NCBI GenBank assembly: GCA_016764635.1
Contig: JAESRM010000340.1
Span: 1,929 to 9,237, forward strand
DNA: 7,309 nt
Direction: 5' to 3'
DNA from: Planctomycetota bacterium
Lineage (GTDB): Bacteria > Planctomycetota > UBA1135 > GCA-002686595
Shown here piece by piece: positions 1-6,706 of this stretch; position 1 is the stretch's first letter, and each line of letters opens with the position of its first letter. Under the pieces are notes generated by a model. It did no database searches and was not told the DNA's origin. It was given only the letters and a program-made list of their open reading frames with translations. A program made the position numbers and the translations under genes.

Positions 1-132
1 CAAACCGAGCGTGCGATGCGTCGCCGCGAAGTGATGCTCAGCGTGTACCAGCGCTACACCTGGGCTTACGGCCGACCCAACTGGTTCGTCGCAGCCAAGA
101 ACTGGAACCTCACCCAAGCCGCCGCAGCCTAA
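1..132 (+). CDS. 3' end of a phage structural gene, possibly major capsid protein (partial)
   Basis: An open frame runs from the first base to a TAA at 130-132 and gives the last 43 residues of a protein whose start lies outside the window. The visible part is basic at first (a RAMRRRE stretch), then rich in aromatics (YQRYTWAYG, NWF, NWN), and ends in an alanine run. The next gene follows 15 bases later with a good ribosome binding site, so the two are probably co-transcribed. No motif names the family. A major capsid protein is inferred only from position: it precedes a possible decoration protein and lies upstream of a connector-like gene. Another head protein is equally compatible with the 43 residues seen. 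That it is coding is fairly secure; the identity is weak. Confidence 0.6.
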   Translation, partial: QTERAMRRREVMLSVYQRYTWAYGRPNWFVAAKNWNLTQAAAA

Positions 133-135
133 GCC

Positions 136-141
136 AAGGAG
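136..141 (+). promoter_or_regulatory. Shine-Dalgarno site for the 148-600 gene
   Basis: AAGGAG lies 6 bases before the ATG at 148, a near-ideal ribosome binding site. It is the strongest such site in the window, in keeping with a highly expressed structural protein, and it fixes the start at 148. Confidence 0.8.
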
Positions 142-147
142 CAAACC

Positions 148-600
148 ATGACAGATTTCGCAAGCATGAAGCCGGTCAACCTGATGCCCTCAAAGCAGCG
201 CCTAGTCGGCGCCCAGGGGGAAATCGGGCCCGTGCTCGACACCAACGGCTGGGGCAAACTCGGCCTGTACCTGAACAACGGCGCCAGCTCCGGCCAATAC
301 GGTCGGTTCTACCTGGAGTTCTCCTCTGATGGGGTTGCGTTTAATCGCGACCACGCAAGTCTCCTGCTTTTGGCGGGCGGCGCAGCGGCTCCCGCGATCG
401 GCGAGATCGGCGGCGTCGAGCACGCATGGGTCGATCTCGTCGCTGAAAAGCGATACGTGCGCATCGTGTTCGAGCACACCGATGTCGGAGCTGCCGGAAC
501 AATCGAGTCCGCATTGACCGGCATCCTGTTCGACCCGATGACGACCGAGCTGGCGGACAAGAAGCCCTTCGTCACGATCGGCGCAGACACCCGCGAGTAG
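148..600 (+). CDS. small beta-rich phage protein, possible capsid decoration protein
   Basis: This 150-residue protein has no signal peptide or membrane segment. Its middle reads as alternating beta strands: KLGLYLNN (about 37-44), RFYLEFSSDG (53-62), AWVDLV (93-98) and RYVRIVFEH (102-110). A further strand-like stretch, LTGILFDPM, covers 123-131. The order 'strand, F-x-L-E-F-S-x-D-G, then R-Y-V-R-I' resembles discoidin-like or jelly-roll beta-sandwich domains. I do not recognise a named family. The position directly after a putative capsid gene, the small size and the strong ribosome binding site fit a capsid decoration or stabilising protein, but this is inference. The domain seems to resemble the N-terminus of the giant protein at 1133-6706 (see findings). 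A hairpin follows the stop codon. Confidence 0.8.
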   Translation: MTDFASMKPVNLMPSKQRLVGAQGEIGPVLDTNGWGKLGLYLNNGASSGQYGRFYLEFSSDGVAFNRDHASLLLLAGGAAAPAIGEIGGVEHAWVDLVAEKRYVRIVFEHTDVGAAGTIESALTGILFDPMTTELADKKPFVTIGADTRE

Positions 601-620
601 CCGCAAGGCTCTGACTTGAC

Positions 621-647
621 AGGGAGGGGGCAATCCGTCCTCTCCCT
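621..647 (+). promoter_or_regulatory. intergenic GC-rich hairpin (attenuator, terminator-like or processing site)
   Basis: Bases 621-631 pair with 637-647 to form an 11-base-pair stem, including two G-U pairs, around a 5-base loop (632-636). It lies 20 bases after the stop of the 148-600 gene and 21 bases before the ATG at 669. No T-run follows it, so it is not a standard intrinsic terminator. It could be a weak terminator, an RNA-end stabiliser or a processing site that separates expression of the capsid-proximal genes from the genes downstream. The fold is read by eye; no energy was computed. Confidence 0.5.
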
Positions 648-668
648 CACACTCACACCACCGATCCT

Positions 669-1133
669 ATGGCACGACGCAAACAAGCACCCAAGCAGGC
701 CGAGCCCGAAGAGGCTGACACTCCTACCGTTGACGAGGCTGCGACCGAAGAGGTTGGCGATGCCAAGCAGGCCGAGCCCGAAGAGGCTGAGCCCGAAGCT
801 GTGACGCTTGAGTCCCTTGAGAGGGAGGCTGCAATCGACGTGTTCCAGGTGATCGAGGACCGCTACCTGTACTTCATGCACATTCCTTCGAATCCGATCT
901 GGGCCAGGGGCGGTCAGTATGTTCGCGCCAATCATCCGGTCCTGCTCGAAATGGTCCAGCAGCAAATGGCCAAGGTCAACAAGGTCGCATCACTTCCGAC
1001 CGGCGCAAAAGTTGTCGAGATCACTTTCTCCGATGTGCTCAATCTGCTGGCTGGTTACTCGGGCTCCGAGGCTGACAAGGTCGCGACCGAGGCGGCCAGT
1101 TCTGAGGCTGGATCTTTCGGAGATATCGACTGA
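669..1133 (+). CDS. hypothetical phage protein with acidic repeated N-terminus
   Basis: This 154-residue protein starts basic (MARRK). Residues 9-44 are a low-complexity Glu/Pro/Ala stretch that contains KQAEPEEA twice and is probably disordered. A predicted helix follows (47-64), then a compact, probably globular part (65-130) containing RYLYFMHIP (65-73), GGQYVRANHPVLLEM (81-95) and a short helix EITFSDVLNLLAGY (117-130). The tail is Ala/Ser/Glu-rich. The GxxVxxxHP motif at 82-90 recurs in the 78-residue protein at 6703-6939. ATG 669 is the only usable start: no other start codon lies between it and the in-frame stop at 612-614, and no clear ribosome binding site precedes it. Its TGA overlaps the ATG of the giant gene, so translation is probably coupled. 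I do not recognise the family; an accessory head protein or an assembly partner of the giant protein is possible. Confidence 0.75.
   Translation: MARRKQAPKQAEPEEADTPTVDEAATEEVGDAKQAEPEEAEPEAVTLESLEREAAIDVFQVIEDRYLYFMHIPSNPIWARGGQYVRANHPVLLEMVQQQMAKVNKVASLPTGAKVVEITFSDVLNLLAGYSGSEADKVATEAASSEAGSFGDID
691..790 (+). repeat. 28-base direct repeat (two exact copies) inside the acidic N-terminus
   Basis: Bases 691-718 and 763-790 are identical over 28 bases. The copies are 72 bases apart, so they stay in frame and both encode KQAEPEEA. A shorter, degenerate echo (GAGCCCGAAG) follows at about 789-798. Identity at the DNA level points to a recent duplication or slippage in a flexible linker rather than selection on the protein alone. 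Confidence 0.85.
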
Positions 1134-4100
1134 TGGGATACGACGTGCACTCAATGGTGGGGACATCCGAGGCGCTTGCACCGTCGACGGGCGAGCGAGT
1201 TTCGACCGGCATTCAGTCGGGCGACCACGAGGTAATCGCCGCCGCCCTTTCGTGGAGCGGTAATCACGGCACCTTCGAGGTGTTGATTGAGCACGCTGAT
1301 CGGGACCCCGAGGCCGGAGGGCCGTCGAACTATTCGCCTCACCCGTCTGGCGCGTGGCTAATTTCAAGCCTTTCGGGGGCCTCGACCATGCCTGTCGACA
1401 GGTCTGAGGCCAAGGAGTTCGTCCGCCTTCGTGTGCGCAGCTTCCTTGGGTCTCCGTCCGCGCCGATCTTTGGCGCGGTCTGGATGCGTTACGGTCCTCG
1501 GCAGTCGTTCAACGTCGGCGAAACGTCCCATTCGCGAAACGGTGTAGCGCTGATCCCCGCCAGAACCGGCGGCGTCTTCGGCATTACCGACGATGGGGGC
1601 AACCCCACCGTGAGCTTTGTATCCGGGGCGATTGAGCTCGGAGAGGGTACAGGTTTGATTCGAATCCCGGTGGTCCTCTCCGAGCCTGTCGACACGCAAA
1701 CCCTGATTGACTGGACCGTCTCCGGCGGCACAGCGACAGAAGACGTCGACTTCGAGCGCGTAACCCTGGGGCAGATCGTGATCCCCGAAGGTCAGTTCCG
1801 AGGCTGGCTGGAGCTTAGGACGCTCGATGATCCCGATGTGGAGTCCGACGAGACCGTCATTGTGACCCTGACCGGCGCCCCCGAAGGCATCGACCTGGGT
1901 GGCTTTAGCTCCAAGTCGATCACCATTACGGACGATGATGTGGTCGCGAATCCATCGGTCGGGTTCGCAGGGATCGACCCCACGGTAGTCGAGGGTTCCG
2001 ACACTGACCTGTCCGTTGTGCTTTCTGCGCCCGCGCTCAAGGCTGTACAGGTTTGGTGGAGCGTGGATGGCGGAACCGCCACCGAGGACGTCGACTTCTC
2101 CATCGCCGAGACTAGCCCGATGCTCATCGCGGCGGGGGATACGGCTGGATCGCTCACCCTGAGCGCCCTGAACGACTCCTTCATTGAGTCCGACGAGTCC
2201 GTGCAGATCACGATCAGCAGCGCGGACGGCGCCGACCTGGCTGGAGTCCTGACACGCACGGTCACGATCCAGAGCACGGACGCCGCGACCTTGCCCCTGG
2301 TCAACTTCGTAGGCCCGGCTCCGACAATCGCAGAGGGTACCCGAGCCCTGCTTGTTGTTGAGCTGTCGAAGATCTGGACCAGCGCGATTAGCGTCGACTG
2401 GGAAATCTCAGGCGGATCAGCCACCGAGGACGCCGACTTCAAGGTGACCGGATCGAGCCCGCTCCTCTTTGGCGCTGGATCTACAGGGCAGGGGATCATC
2501 ATCCAATCGCTGGCCGACATCCCGGTCGAAGCCAACGAAACGGTTGTCGTGACGATCACCGGAGCCACTGGCGCCGACCTGGGCAGCGACCTATCCCGAA
2601 CGGTGACAATCACGGATGGCAGCCCCTCAGCGGACCCCGTCGTGGGCTTCGGAGGCACGAACCTGACCATCGCTGAGAACGGAACCGCGACGCTCACGGT
2701 GACGCTTTCCGAGACCTCTGAATCGGCAATTTCCGTCGACTGGTCACTCGGCGGGACGGCAACGATTACCGAGGACTACACGATGGGCTCAACCAGCCCG
2801 TTGACGATCCCGGCCGGCCAACTCTCTGGCACCATTACGGTCAACGCCGTCGACGACCTGGATGTGGAAGGCAACGAAACGGTTGTGGTATCGCTTGACG
2901 GCGCCACGGGCGGGGACTTGGGTGGATCGCTATCCCGGACCGTGACCATTGTCAGCAATGACGGCGCAGGCGGCGCAGAGGAAACCGTGGTGGTCTCCTA
3001 CTACGAGCCCAGCGGAATGACGGCGGGGCTCTTTGCGACTGGGGACGAGATCCTTGTGGCCGCGACCTTCGCAATCGATCCCGGCCAGCTGCCGCCGACG
3101 CTCTACCACCCCACGACAGGGGAGAAGGCAGACCTCGTTCCGGTGGCCTATGACAAGTACGGCCAGTCGGATCTTCACCAGCTCATCGGTCGGCACACGG
3201 TCAATGGATCAAATCACATTGAGTTCACCACGCACCCTGTCGTGCCCAAGGTGGATACCGGCCCCCAGTTCCTCGCCGTGGACTTGGACGACTTCACGGT
3301 GCGGATCAACACCACCGAGGGTGTCGTGTTCAGCGCTAGGCTTGGCGATGCCGCTGAGGTCGAGGCTTGGCGCGTAGGCAACTTGGTGGACGAGCGCGAG
3401 TTCTGGATCAGGTCAACCGGCGCAGGTGGCGAGAAGGGGCCCGGCGTGCGGTTCTTTATCGACCGGCGCGCGGACTTCACGATCCACCCCTCGATTATCA
3501 TCGAGAACAGCCTGTTCAACCCGATCAGCGCGAACCTCTCCAGCGTGGATGCCGATGCTACGGGCGAGGTCTTCTACGAGTCGATCACCTACGACGGTCG
3601 CCCCTTGGGCCACCAGATGTTCTCCGTTGATAGCGACCTACCCTCGCAAGACACGGCAAACGGAGTCATGGTCAAGCCTGAGAACGTGCTTGGCGGATCT
3701 GGCCCTGAGCAGTTCCTGCCCAACGGATCCGAGTACACCTGGCACTACGTCCTTCGATCTTCGAATGTTTCGGGCACGAAAGCCAAGGCCATCGCCCAAT
3801 ACCACGGATACGGCCAGGCCCTGTCCGGCACCTACGGGATGCACAACCGCCGAGGGTTCGGAGCCAGCCGCTACTTCGGCATGGATACCACGGACTCCAG
3901 GATTGCGCACGGAGCCTACGGGCTGACCGGGCTGGCAAGCACAATGGAACGCGAGCGTGTCATGCTCGGCAACCTGCAAGGCGAGCGACTGGCGGGAACC
4001 GGCAACCGATACCCTGACTGGGTTGTTCCTCGACAAGGGATGTGGCACCCGTTCAGCGTCCAGGACACGGTCGGCGTTGGCGGCAATGGGATCGACCTCT

Positions 4101-6706
4101 ATTCCCCTGGGGCCATGGTTCCGGACGGCTATCGGCAGTCACAGATCCGGGATCAACATCTCTCCATGCGGCACTACTCCGGCATGGTGAACGCCCAGGA
4201 CGGCAGCGAAGTAACCGCCGAGGACCTGATGGGTGCCAACGGAAACGGGCTGTCCCCGTGGATGTTCACCCCTCGAACGCAGTCCTTGACCGAAGCCTAC
4301 CTGCACGAGAAGCCCTGCTTCCTGCGTCCCAAGTACACGACCTCGGCATTGTTTGCGTCTCAGACTTCGAACAACAGGCAGGCCGCGCGAGCTCTCGCCC
4401 AAGACACGAAGCCCTGGAACGAGCCGTCGACGCTCCCGGACGTGAACGTGATCCCCGCAGCTGTCGCCAATATGCGGATCCCGGAGCTGATCTCGACCTC
4501 CAATCGCGGCTTCATGTGCATGGATGCTGACCACCGGAGTCGGCGCTTTGGGTGCCTTGAGACTCTGGTGTGGGGCGCCAACCGTGGGTACGCCAAGCGC
4601 AAGCTCATCAAGGAGGCGGTCCAGTGCCAGCTCACACAGAACCGCTTTGCGCTGGACCCGGCATTCAACAACATCAACGCGAACCAGGATGTTTCGTTCG
4701 CACCCGTCGGCAACCTCCAGGTGATGATCGACAGAATCGCCGCATCTGGACTTCACCAGTCCGGCGGCGTAGGTGGCGGCAACATGAATCGCGGCAACGG
4801 GATGCTGGCTCATATGGCAGCCCTGGGCCACCGGATCTCTCCCCCCGGAGGCACCTACCGGACCAACTACCTCCCTTGGCTGGACAAGTTCGCTGAGGCG
4901 GTTTGGGAGATCTGCACGACCTATGGTTGCTCGGCCCGTAACGATGCGACTGACTGGCTTGCGCAAAGCGGCCAGCTTGGGCAGTCGCTCCAAAAGCACC
5001 CCGGTCGAGACACCTACCTTGGCGCGACCGACCTTGCGGGCAGGAAGAACGCGGTGCCCCTTGACCTCACGATTGCGAACACGCACCCGTCGACGACCAT
5101 CTCGGACGCTGGGCATCACTGGTCGCTGGAGCAGACCTTCCAGCCGGGGTATCTCCACTACGGCGTAACTGACAACCTGATCGCAGGCGCAATCCCTGGG
5201 ACGCTAGCCTACACCCGACTCAAGGTCTCGGTGAAGTTCCTCCAATTCATGTGGCGCCATAGCCGCAACCCTGGTCAGAGGCTTCCTTGCAGCCATGTAA
5301 TGGTGAGCGAAGGCGCAGGCGGAGTATCGGACATCCCCGGAGCCGGCCAAGCGGCACACGCCAGCGGTGAACTGCAGCCAGGCGCATGGGAGTTCCCCCG
5401 ATTCAACATCTCGGGGCCCTTCAACCCCAACTGGGATCACCGTCAGCTCCTCCTCATGGCCCAGAGCATGATGCTCCATGTCGAGGAAGGGAACGCAACT
5501 GAGCTCGAAGAGACCCTTGGTTGGGCCTTCGAGTACTTCGATGTGCAGACCGGCGACCTGGACGATGTACTGACCGAGGCCTTCGACCGCTTCTCGATCC
5601 AGACAAGCGACTCCTCGATCCCGTATGCCAGCGAATACAACGTGGTCCAGAACGGCGCCATGATCGCAACCCTGAAGGGGCTCCGCGAGACGGGTGCAAT
5701 TCTGAACGCGAACCCCTCTCCGCTAGTCACCTGGGAGGAGCCTTCACTCTTCAATACCGGCGTGACCAATGCGGCCCTGCTGTCCAACCATGCGTCCGGC
5801 CGAGTCCGAGGCGACCTGGTTGAGAACGCAATCTTCGACTGGACGATGGAGGTTGGCTTCGACTCCCAAGGCGGCGTGAGCATCCCGATGGTGATCCGGA
5901 ACTGCCGCTTCCGACTGCAGGATGGGTACGGTGGGAACACGGTCAACTCGATGCTCTACAACCTCAAGGCTCACTCCGAGGTGACCATTGCAGGCGGGCG
6001 GAAGGTGATCTTGCATGACTGCGAGTTCTACGGTGCGGCTAGTGCGTGCATCCTGAGCGGTGCCCTGGAGCTGGAAGGGACCAAGCTCAAGCTGGATGGA
6101 TCAGGCGGCGACCTCATCAAGGTGCAAGCCCACTCGAAGGGCACCATTATCAGCCAATCCTACTTCGGTCGCATGGGGGATAGCTGGCTCAACCAGGCTT
6201 ACAACACCGTCGGCAGCCCCGGGTATCACAACCTCGGGTATGCCGTGCACGCGGACGCAATCCAGGCAGAGGACATCCAATCCGGGACTCAGCTCCTGGT
6301 GATCGGAAACACCTTCGACCAGATCGGCACCTATCACGCGACCCTTGCGCCGCAGCCCACGCATACGGGTTGGCCCATCGGAGGCTACAGCGCTTGCGTC
6401 TTTGTTGTCGCTAGGACATCGCCCATCGTCGGTACGGCCCAGTCCCCGGCGGTCCTCGTCGAAGGCAACTGGATCAAGGGCGCGACGATCCCCTTGCGCA
6501 TTGTCTACAAGACGATCAATGGCGTGCCTCTGCAGCCCGCTCCTGAGCATTGGACCATCGCACGGAACGTCATGCGCGGTGAGCAGCAGTACTCAATGCT
6601 CGCCCACCACGGCGGCACCAGGACGATCGAGGGGAACATCTACGAGCCCACGGGTCAGAACATTGACCAATTCCTTGAGGACCAAACAACCGGAGTACCC
6701 GCATGA
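1133..6706 (+). CDS. giant modular virion adhesin / putative depolymerase: Calx-beta x4, toroid-like region, beta-helix
   Basis: This 1857-residue protein has no signal peptide. Modules in order are:
- 1-150: beta-rich N-terminal domain, ending near RYGPRQSF at 120-126.
- 158-610: four tandem Calx-beta domains.
- 617-890: unrecognised beta-rich region.
- 891-1535: helix-rich region with GHHWSLEQ (1327-1334) and NPNWDHRQLL (1431-1440), compatible with an alpha/alpha-toroid carbohydrate-active fold.
- 1535-1845: right-handed parallel beta-helix with HADAIQ at 1706-1711.
The start is ATG 1133, overlapping the upstream TGA as TGATG, with GGAG 10 bases upstream. The stop overlaps the next ATG. Calx-beta domains are calcium-binding beta-sandwiches found in adhesins and some virion proteins; beta-helices are common in phage tailspikes that bind or cut surface glycans. 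A receptor-binding spike or depolymerase is therefore likely. Catalysis is unproven, and I cannot name active-site residues with confidence. Placement next to putative head genes is unusual for a tailspike. An alternative is a non-enzymatic head fibre. Confidence 0.85.
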   Translation: MGYDVHSMVGTSEALAPSTGERVSTGIQSGDHEVIAAALSWSGNHGTFEVLIEHADRDPEAGGPSNYSPHPSGAWLISSLSGASTMPVDRSEAKEFVRLRVRSFLGSPSAPIFGAVWMRYGPRQSFNVGETSHSRNGVALIPARTGGVFGITDDGGNPTVSFVSGAIELGEGTGLIRIPVVLSEPVDTQTLIDWTVSGGTATEDVDFERVTLGQIVIPEGQFRGWLELRTLDDPDVESDETVIVTLTGAPEGIDLGGFSSKSITITDDDVVANPSVGFAGIDPTVVEGSDTDLSVVLSAPALKAVQVWWSVDGGTATEDVDFSIAETSPMLIAAGDTAGSLTLSALNDSFIESDESVQITISSADGADLAGVLTRTVTIQSTDAATLPLVNFVGPAPTIAEGTRALLVVELSKIWTSAISVDWEISGGSATEDADFKVTGSSPLLFGAGSTGQGIIIQSLADIPVEANETVVVTITGATGADLGSDLSRTVTITDGSPSADPVVGFGGTNLTIAENGTATLTVTLSETSESAISVDWSLGGTATITEDYTMGSTSPLTIPAGQLSGTITVNAVDDLDVEGNETVVVSLDGATGGDLGGSLSRTVTIVSNDGAGGAEETVVVSYYEPSGMTAGLFATGDEILVAATFAIDPGQLPPTLYHPTTGEKADLVPVAYDKYGQSDLHQLIGRHTVNGSNHIEFTTHPVVPKVDTGPQFLAVDLDDFTVRINTTEGVVFSARLGDAAEVEAWRVGNLVDEREFWIRSTGAGGEKGPGVRFFIDRRADFTIHPSIIIENSLFNPISANLSSVDADATGEVFYESITYDGRPLGHQMFSVDSDLPSQDTANGVMVKPENVLGGSGPEQFLPNGSEYTWHYVLRSSNVSGTKAKAIAQYHGYGQALSGTYGMHNRRGFGASRYFGMDTTDSRIAHGAYGLTGLASTMERERVMLGNLQGERLAGTGNRYPDWVVPRQGMWHPFSVQDTVGVGGNGIDLYSPGAMVPDGYRQSQIRDQHLSMRHYSGMVNAQDGSEVTAEDLMGANGNGLSPWMFTPRTQSLTEAYLHEKPCFLRPKYTTSALFASQTSNNRQAARALAQDTKPWNEPSTLPDVNVIPAAVANMRIPELISTSNRGFMCMDADHRSRRFGCLETLVWGANRGYAKRKLIKEAVQCQLTQNRFALDPAFNNINANQDVSFAPVGNLQVMIDRIAASGLHQSGGVGGGNMNRGNGMLAHMAALGHRISPPGGTYRTNYLPWLDKFAEAVWEICTTYGCSARNDATDWLAQSGQLGQSLQKHPGRDTYLGATDLAGRKNAVPLDLTIANTHPSTTISDAGHHWSLEQTFQPGYLHYGVTDNLIAGAIPGTLAYTRLKVSVKFLQFMWRHSRNPGQRLPCSHVMVSEGAGGVSDIPGAGQAAHASGELQPGAWEFPRFNISGPFNPNWDHRQLLLMAQSMMLHVEEGNATELEETLGWAFEYFDVQTGDLDDVLTEAFDRFSIQTSDSSIPYASEYNVVQNGAMIATLKGLRETGAILNANPSPLVTWEEPSLFNTGVTNAALLSNHASGRVRGDLVENAIFDWTMEVGFDSQGGVSIPMVIRNCRFRLQDGYGGNTVNSMLYNLKAHSEVTIAGGRKVILHDCEFYGAASACILSGALELEGTKLKLDGSGGDLIKVQAHSKGTIISQSYFGRMGDSWLNQAYNTVGSPGYHNLGYAVHADAIQAEDIQSGTQLLVIGNTFDQIGTYHATLAPQPTHTGWPIGGYSACVFVVARTSPIVGTAQSPAVLVEGNWIKGATIPLRIVYKTINGVPLQPAPEHWTIARNVMRGEQQYSMLAHHGGTRTIEGNIYEPTGQNIDQFLEDQTTGVPA
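1604..2962 (+). repeat. four tandem Calx-beta domains within the giant protein
   Basis: The domains cover residues about 158-269, 274-383, 388-496 and 502-610, a period of 114-116 residues. Each opens with P-x-V-x-F, has a central GG[TS]ATED-x-D[FY]-like motif (198-207, 313-322, 427-436; in the fourth it is altered to GGTATITEDY at 540-549), and closes with an acidic E-x-[DN]E[TS]V strand followed by a [ST]-[IV]-T-I strand. Domains 3 and 4 are the closest pair: both contain SAISVDW (417, 531) and LSRTVTI, and they share the 15 bases at 2533-2547 and 2872-2886. Domains 2 and 3 match at 20 of 21 bases (2078-2098 against 2420-2440). Such DNA similarity suggests growth by internal duplication. 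The likely role is a calcium-stiffened stalk between virion anchor and distal modules. Confidence 0.85.
2981..5737 (+). other. central region of the giant protein: beta-rich, then helix-rich (possible alpha/alpha toroid)
   Basis: Residues 617-890 alternate strands and turns (for example FLAVDLDDFTVRI, 713-725; EFWIRST, 756-762), fitting one or two beta-sandwich or barrel domains. Residues 891-1535 contain several amphipathic helices: CLETLVWGANRGYAKRKLIK (1141-1160), LDKFAEAVWEICTTYG (1250-1265), LKVSVKFLQFMWRH (1363-1376) and HRQLLLMAQSMMLHVEE (1436-1452). They are joined by Gly/Asn-rich loops such as 1211-1223. DAGHHW (1325-1330) followed by a tyrosine-containing helix resembles the 'D-x-x-H ... 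Y' pattern of alpha/alpha-toroid lyases and hydrolases. The order barrel or sandwich then toroid recalls PcRGLX/YetA-like (PL26) proteins, but I cannot confirm homology from reading alone. Confidence 0.35.
5735..6667 (+). other. right-handed parallel beta-helix domain of the giant protein
   Basis: Residues about 1535-1845 show repeating short strands with Asn/Asp-Cys/Asn and aromatic ladder positions typical of beta-helix coils. Examples are VIRNCRFRL (1587-1595), ILHDCEFYG (1626-1634), TIISQSYFG (1671-1679), LVIGNTFDQIG (1722-1732), VLVEGNWIKG (1774-1783), TIARNVMRG (1808-1816) and TIEGNIYEP (1831-1839). The HADAIQ motif (1706-1711) is often seen in pectate-lyase-like beta-helix proteins. 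In phages such domains usually trimerise, bind host surface polysaccharide and sometimes cleave it. Only 12 residues follow the last NxY coil, so there is no C-terminal chaperone or trimerisation domain. Confidence 0.7.

Noticed and set aside
616..621. TTGACA, a perfect -35 promoter hexamer
   Set aside because: No -10-like sequence occurs 15-19 bases downstream; that stretch is C/T-rich and part of the hairpin.
621..650. Intrinsic (rho-independent) terminator
   Set aside because: The stem is strong, but CACACTCACA follows instead of a T-run, so it is listed as a regulatory hairpin only.
616..804. 62-residue + strand frame starting with TTG in the hairpin
   Set aside because: It lacks a ribosome binding site and is mostly an alternate-frame reading of the acidic repeat region.
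309..965. 218-residue - strand frame with SLFGLGLLG repeats
   Set aside because: The repeats are the reverse reading of the 28-base direct repeat, and the frame runs across two + strand genes and the hairpin.
1792..2697. 301-residue open frame on the - strand opposite the Calx-beta repeats
   Set aside because: It is the Ser/Val/Pro-rich antisense shadow of the repeats, with no ribosome binding site or known motif.
1133..2962. Calx-beta protein as a bacterial type I-secreted surface adhesin
   Set aside because: There is no signal peptide, no RTX nonapeptide repeats and no secretion genes, while the gene is translationally coupled to phage-like small genes and a connector-like gene.
4139..5158. 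339-residue open frame on the - strand
   Set aside because: It lies wholly inside the giant gene, whose frame continues with clear modules on both sides. Long antisense frames are expected in GC-rich coding DNA, and the translation shows no recognisable domain.
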